42,387 nucleotides of DNA from Paramarasmius palmivorus (lineage: Eukaryota; Basidiomycota; Agaricomycetes; Agaricales; Marasmiaceae), in NCBI GenBank assembly GCA_037176845.1, contig JAYKXP010000265.1, positions 1 to 42,387 on the forward strand. The letters run 5' to 3'. Each line of letters opens with the position of its first letter. The stretch's first letter is position 1. Under the pieces are notes generated by a model, which was given only the letters and a program-made list of their open reading frames with translations, made no database searches and had not been told where the DNA came from. Shown here one piece after another: positions 41,718 to 42,387 of this stretch. A program made the translations under genes and the position numbers.

Positions 41718-42387
41718 ATGCTGGAGAAATTGATAGGGATTCCCATAGCGGTTGAGTTTAATGATGCGGTCACACTAGCTCTCACTCGGCTACCAAACGA
41801 ACTCTTGGGATTATGGGGCTCCGTTAGCAGATATTCAGAGGCACCTCACACGGAAGATGGGTACGATTGGAGGAAGTACGAGAGGCTATTGAATGAAGAA
41901 TTGCCGAGGGATATCGAGGTCGAAGGGCACGGTGCTCTAAACATTTATTACAACTACGAAAAGAGCGACGTAGGCAACACCACCCCGCTACTCGTTCATA
42001 GATGTATGTCACAATTCTTTAACTATCCGAGTCATGCTAACGTCTTTGCCTCGATAGGGCCGGGGAACTTCCTCGAGGTGAGGATCTTACCGCTACTCAC
42101 GTCTGGGTCACCGAGCTTCCACGTCATTACGCTCAGTTTTTCTGGGTACGTCTTCTCGGGGGGAACGAAGAAGAAAGGAGTGACCTGTCAAAGTACGCTG
42201 AAGGGTGTTCCTTTTCTCGAAATCGTGCTACAGGGCCGCGTCGACACTCACAGGTCGGGCACAAACTGATGCAAGTGTTGGGGTATATCGGGGTGCACTT
42301 GGTTACATCAATCGGCTCTTTTGGTGGAGATCGGACCTAATGCAAATGTGTGAGTCATGTGTGACCACAATCATAAAATGCGACTAG
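41718..42387 (+). pseudogene. epoxide hydrolase (EHN-type alpha/beta hydrolase), decaying
   Basis: The start resembles the EHN domain of microsomal-type epoxide hydrolases: LTRLPNEL, DGYDWRKYERLLNEELP, IEVEGHGALNIYY, TPLLVH. An intron (gtatgt...cgatag, about 42005-42057) joins to WPGNFLEVRILPLLTSGSPSFHVITLS. The oxyanion motif HGWPG is changed to HRWPG. Further on, one frameshift away, GHKLMQVLGY...SFGGDRT corresponds to the nucleophile motif GGDWG with Trp changed to Arg and a stop after it. The gene runs off the window and appears non-functional. Live relatives open epoxide rings to diols using this Asp. Confidence 0.65.

Overview
The window reads as nuclear DNA of an agaricomycete (mushroom-forming) basidiomycete. 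Introns are numerous and very short (about 45-60 nt, GTRNGT...YAG, often with a CTNAY-like branch site). There is a local expansion of F-box-like genes, and the transposase and retroelement types are those common in Agaricomycetes. No rRNA, tRNA, CRISPR array or operon was seen. All gene models below were spliced by eye; where summed exon lengths are divisible by three, I used that as a consistency check.

Layout. 1-2.6 kb: the 3' end of a Ty1/copia-type element that encodes only Gag and protease and then reaches the polypurine tract and 3' LTR. 3.8-22.8 kb: six paralogous F-box-like genes (A-F), mixed with a bZIP gene, a BTB/POZ-like gene, a RING-finger gene and a weak hypothetical. Two of the F-box copies (C and D) look intact. 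A carries in-frame TGA codons, B is split by a nested transposon, E is frameshifted and F has an in-frame TAA. Two near-identical 1,660-bp elements lie here, one inside F-box B (4-bp target duplication CCAC) and one inside the bZIP gene (CCGG). The copy in F-box B has itself been invaded by a 3,012-bp foldback element made of two 1,408-bp inverted arms around a 130-bp loop.

22.8-27.1 kb: a Helitron-like remnant, a GIY-YIG (T5orf172-like) exon and degenerate tandem repeats. 27.1-35.8 kb: a co-directional minus-strand block. It holds a coiled-coil gene, a roughly 1,390-residue transposase-type gene whose N-terminus is a ubiquitin-like domain ending in Gly-Gly followed by a zinc finger, and a 668-residue low-complexity protein starting only 67 bp downstream. 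36-42.4 kb: fragments of a membrane-protein gene, a small zinc-binding-type gene, a multi-spanning membrane protein and a decaying epoxide hydrolase.

Two themes tie the region together. First, mutation: most differences between the two 1,660-bp copies, and probably the in-frame TGA codons in three genes, look like C-to-T transitions at CpG, which fits cytosine methylation and deamination. Second, content: F-box, BTB, RING and ubiquitin-like folds dominate the recognisable proteins. The most unusual items are the perfect giant palindrome and the ubiquitin-like/zinc-finger/transposase/BAH-like protein with its tightly spaced partner genes.
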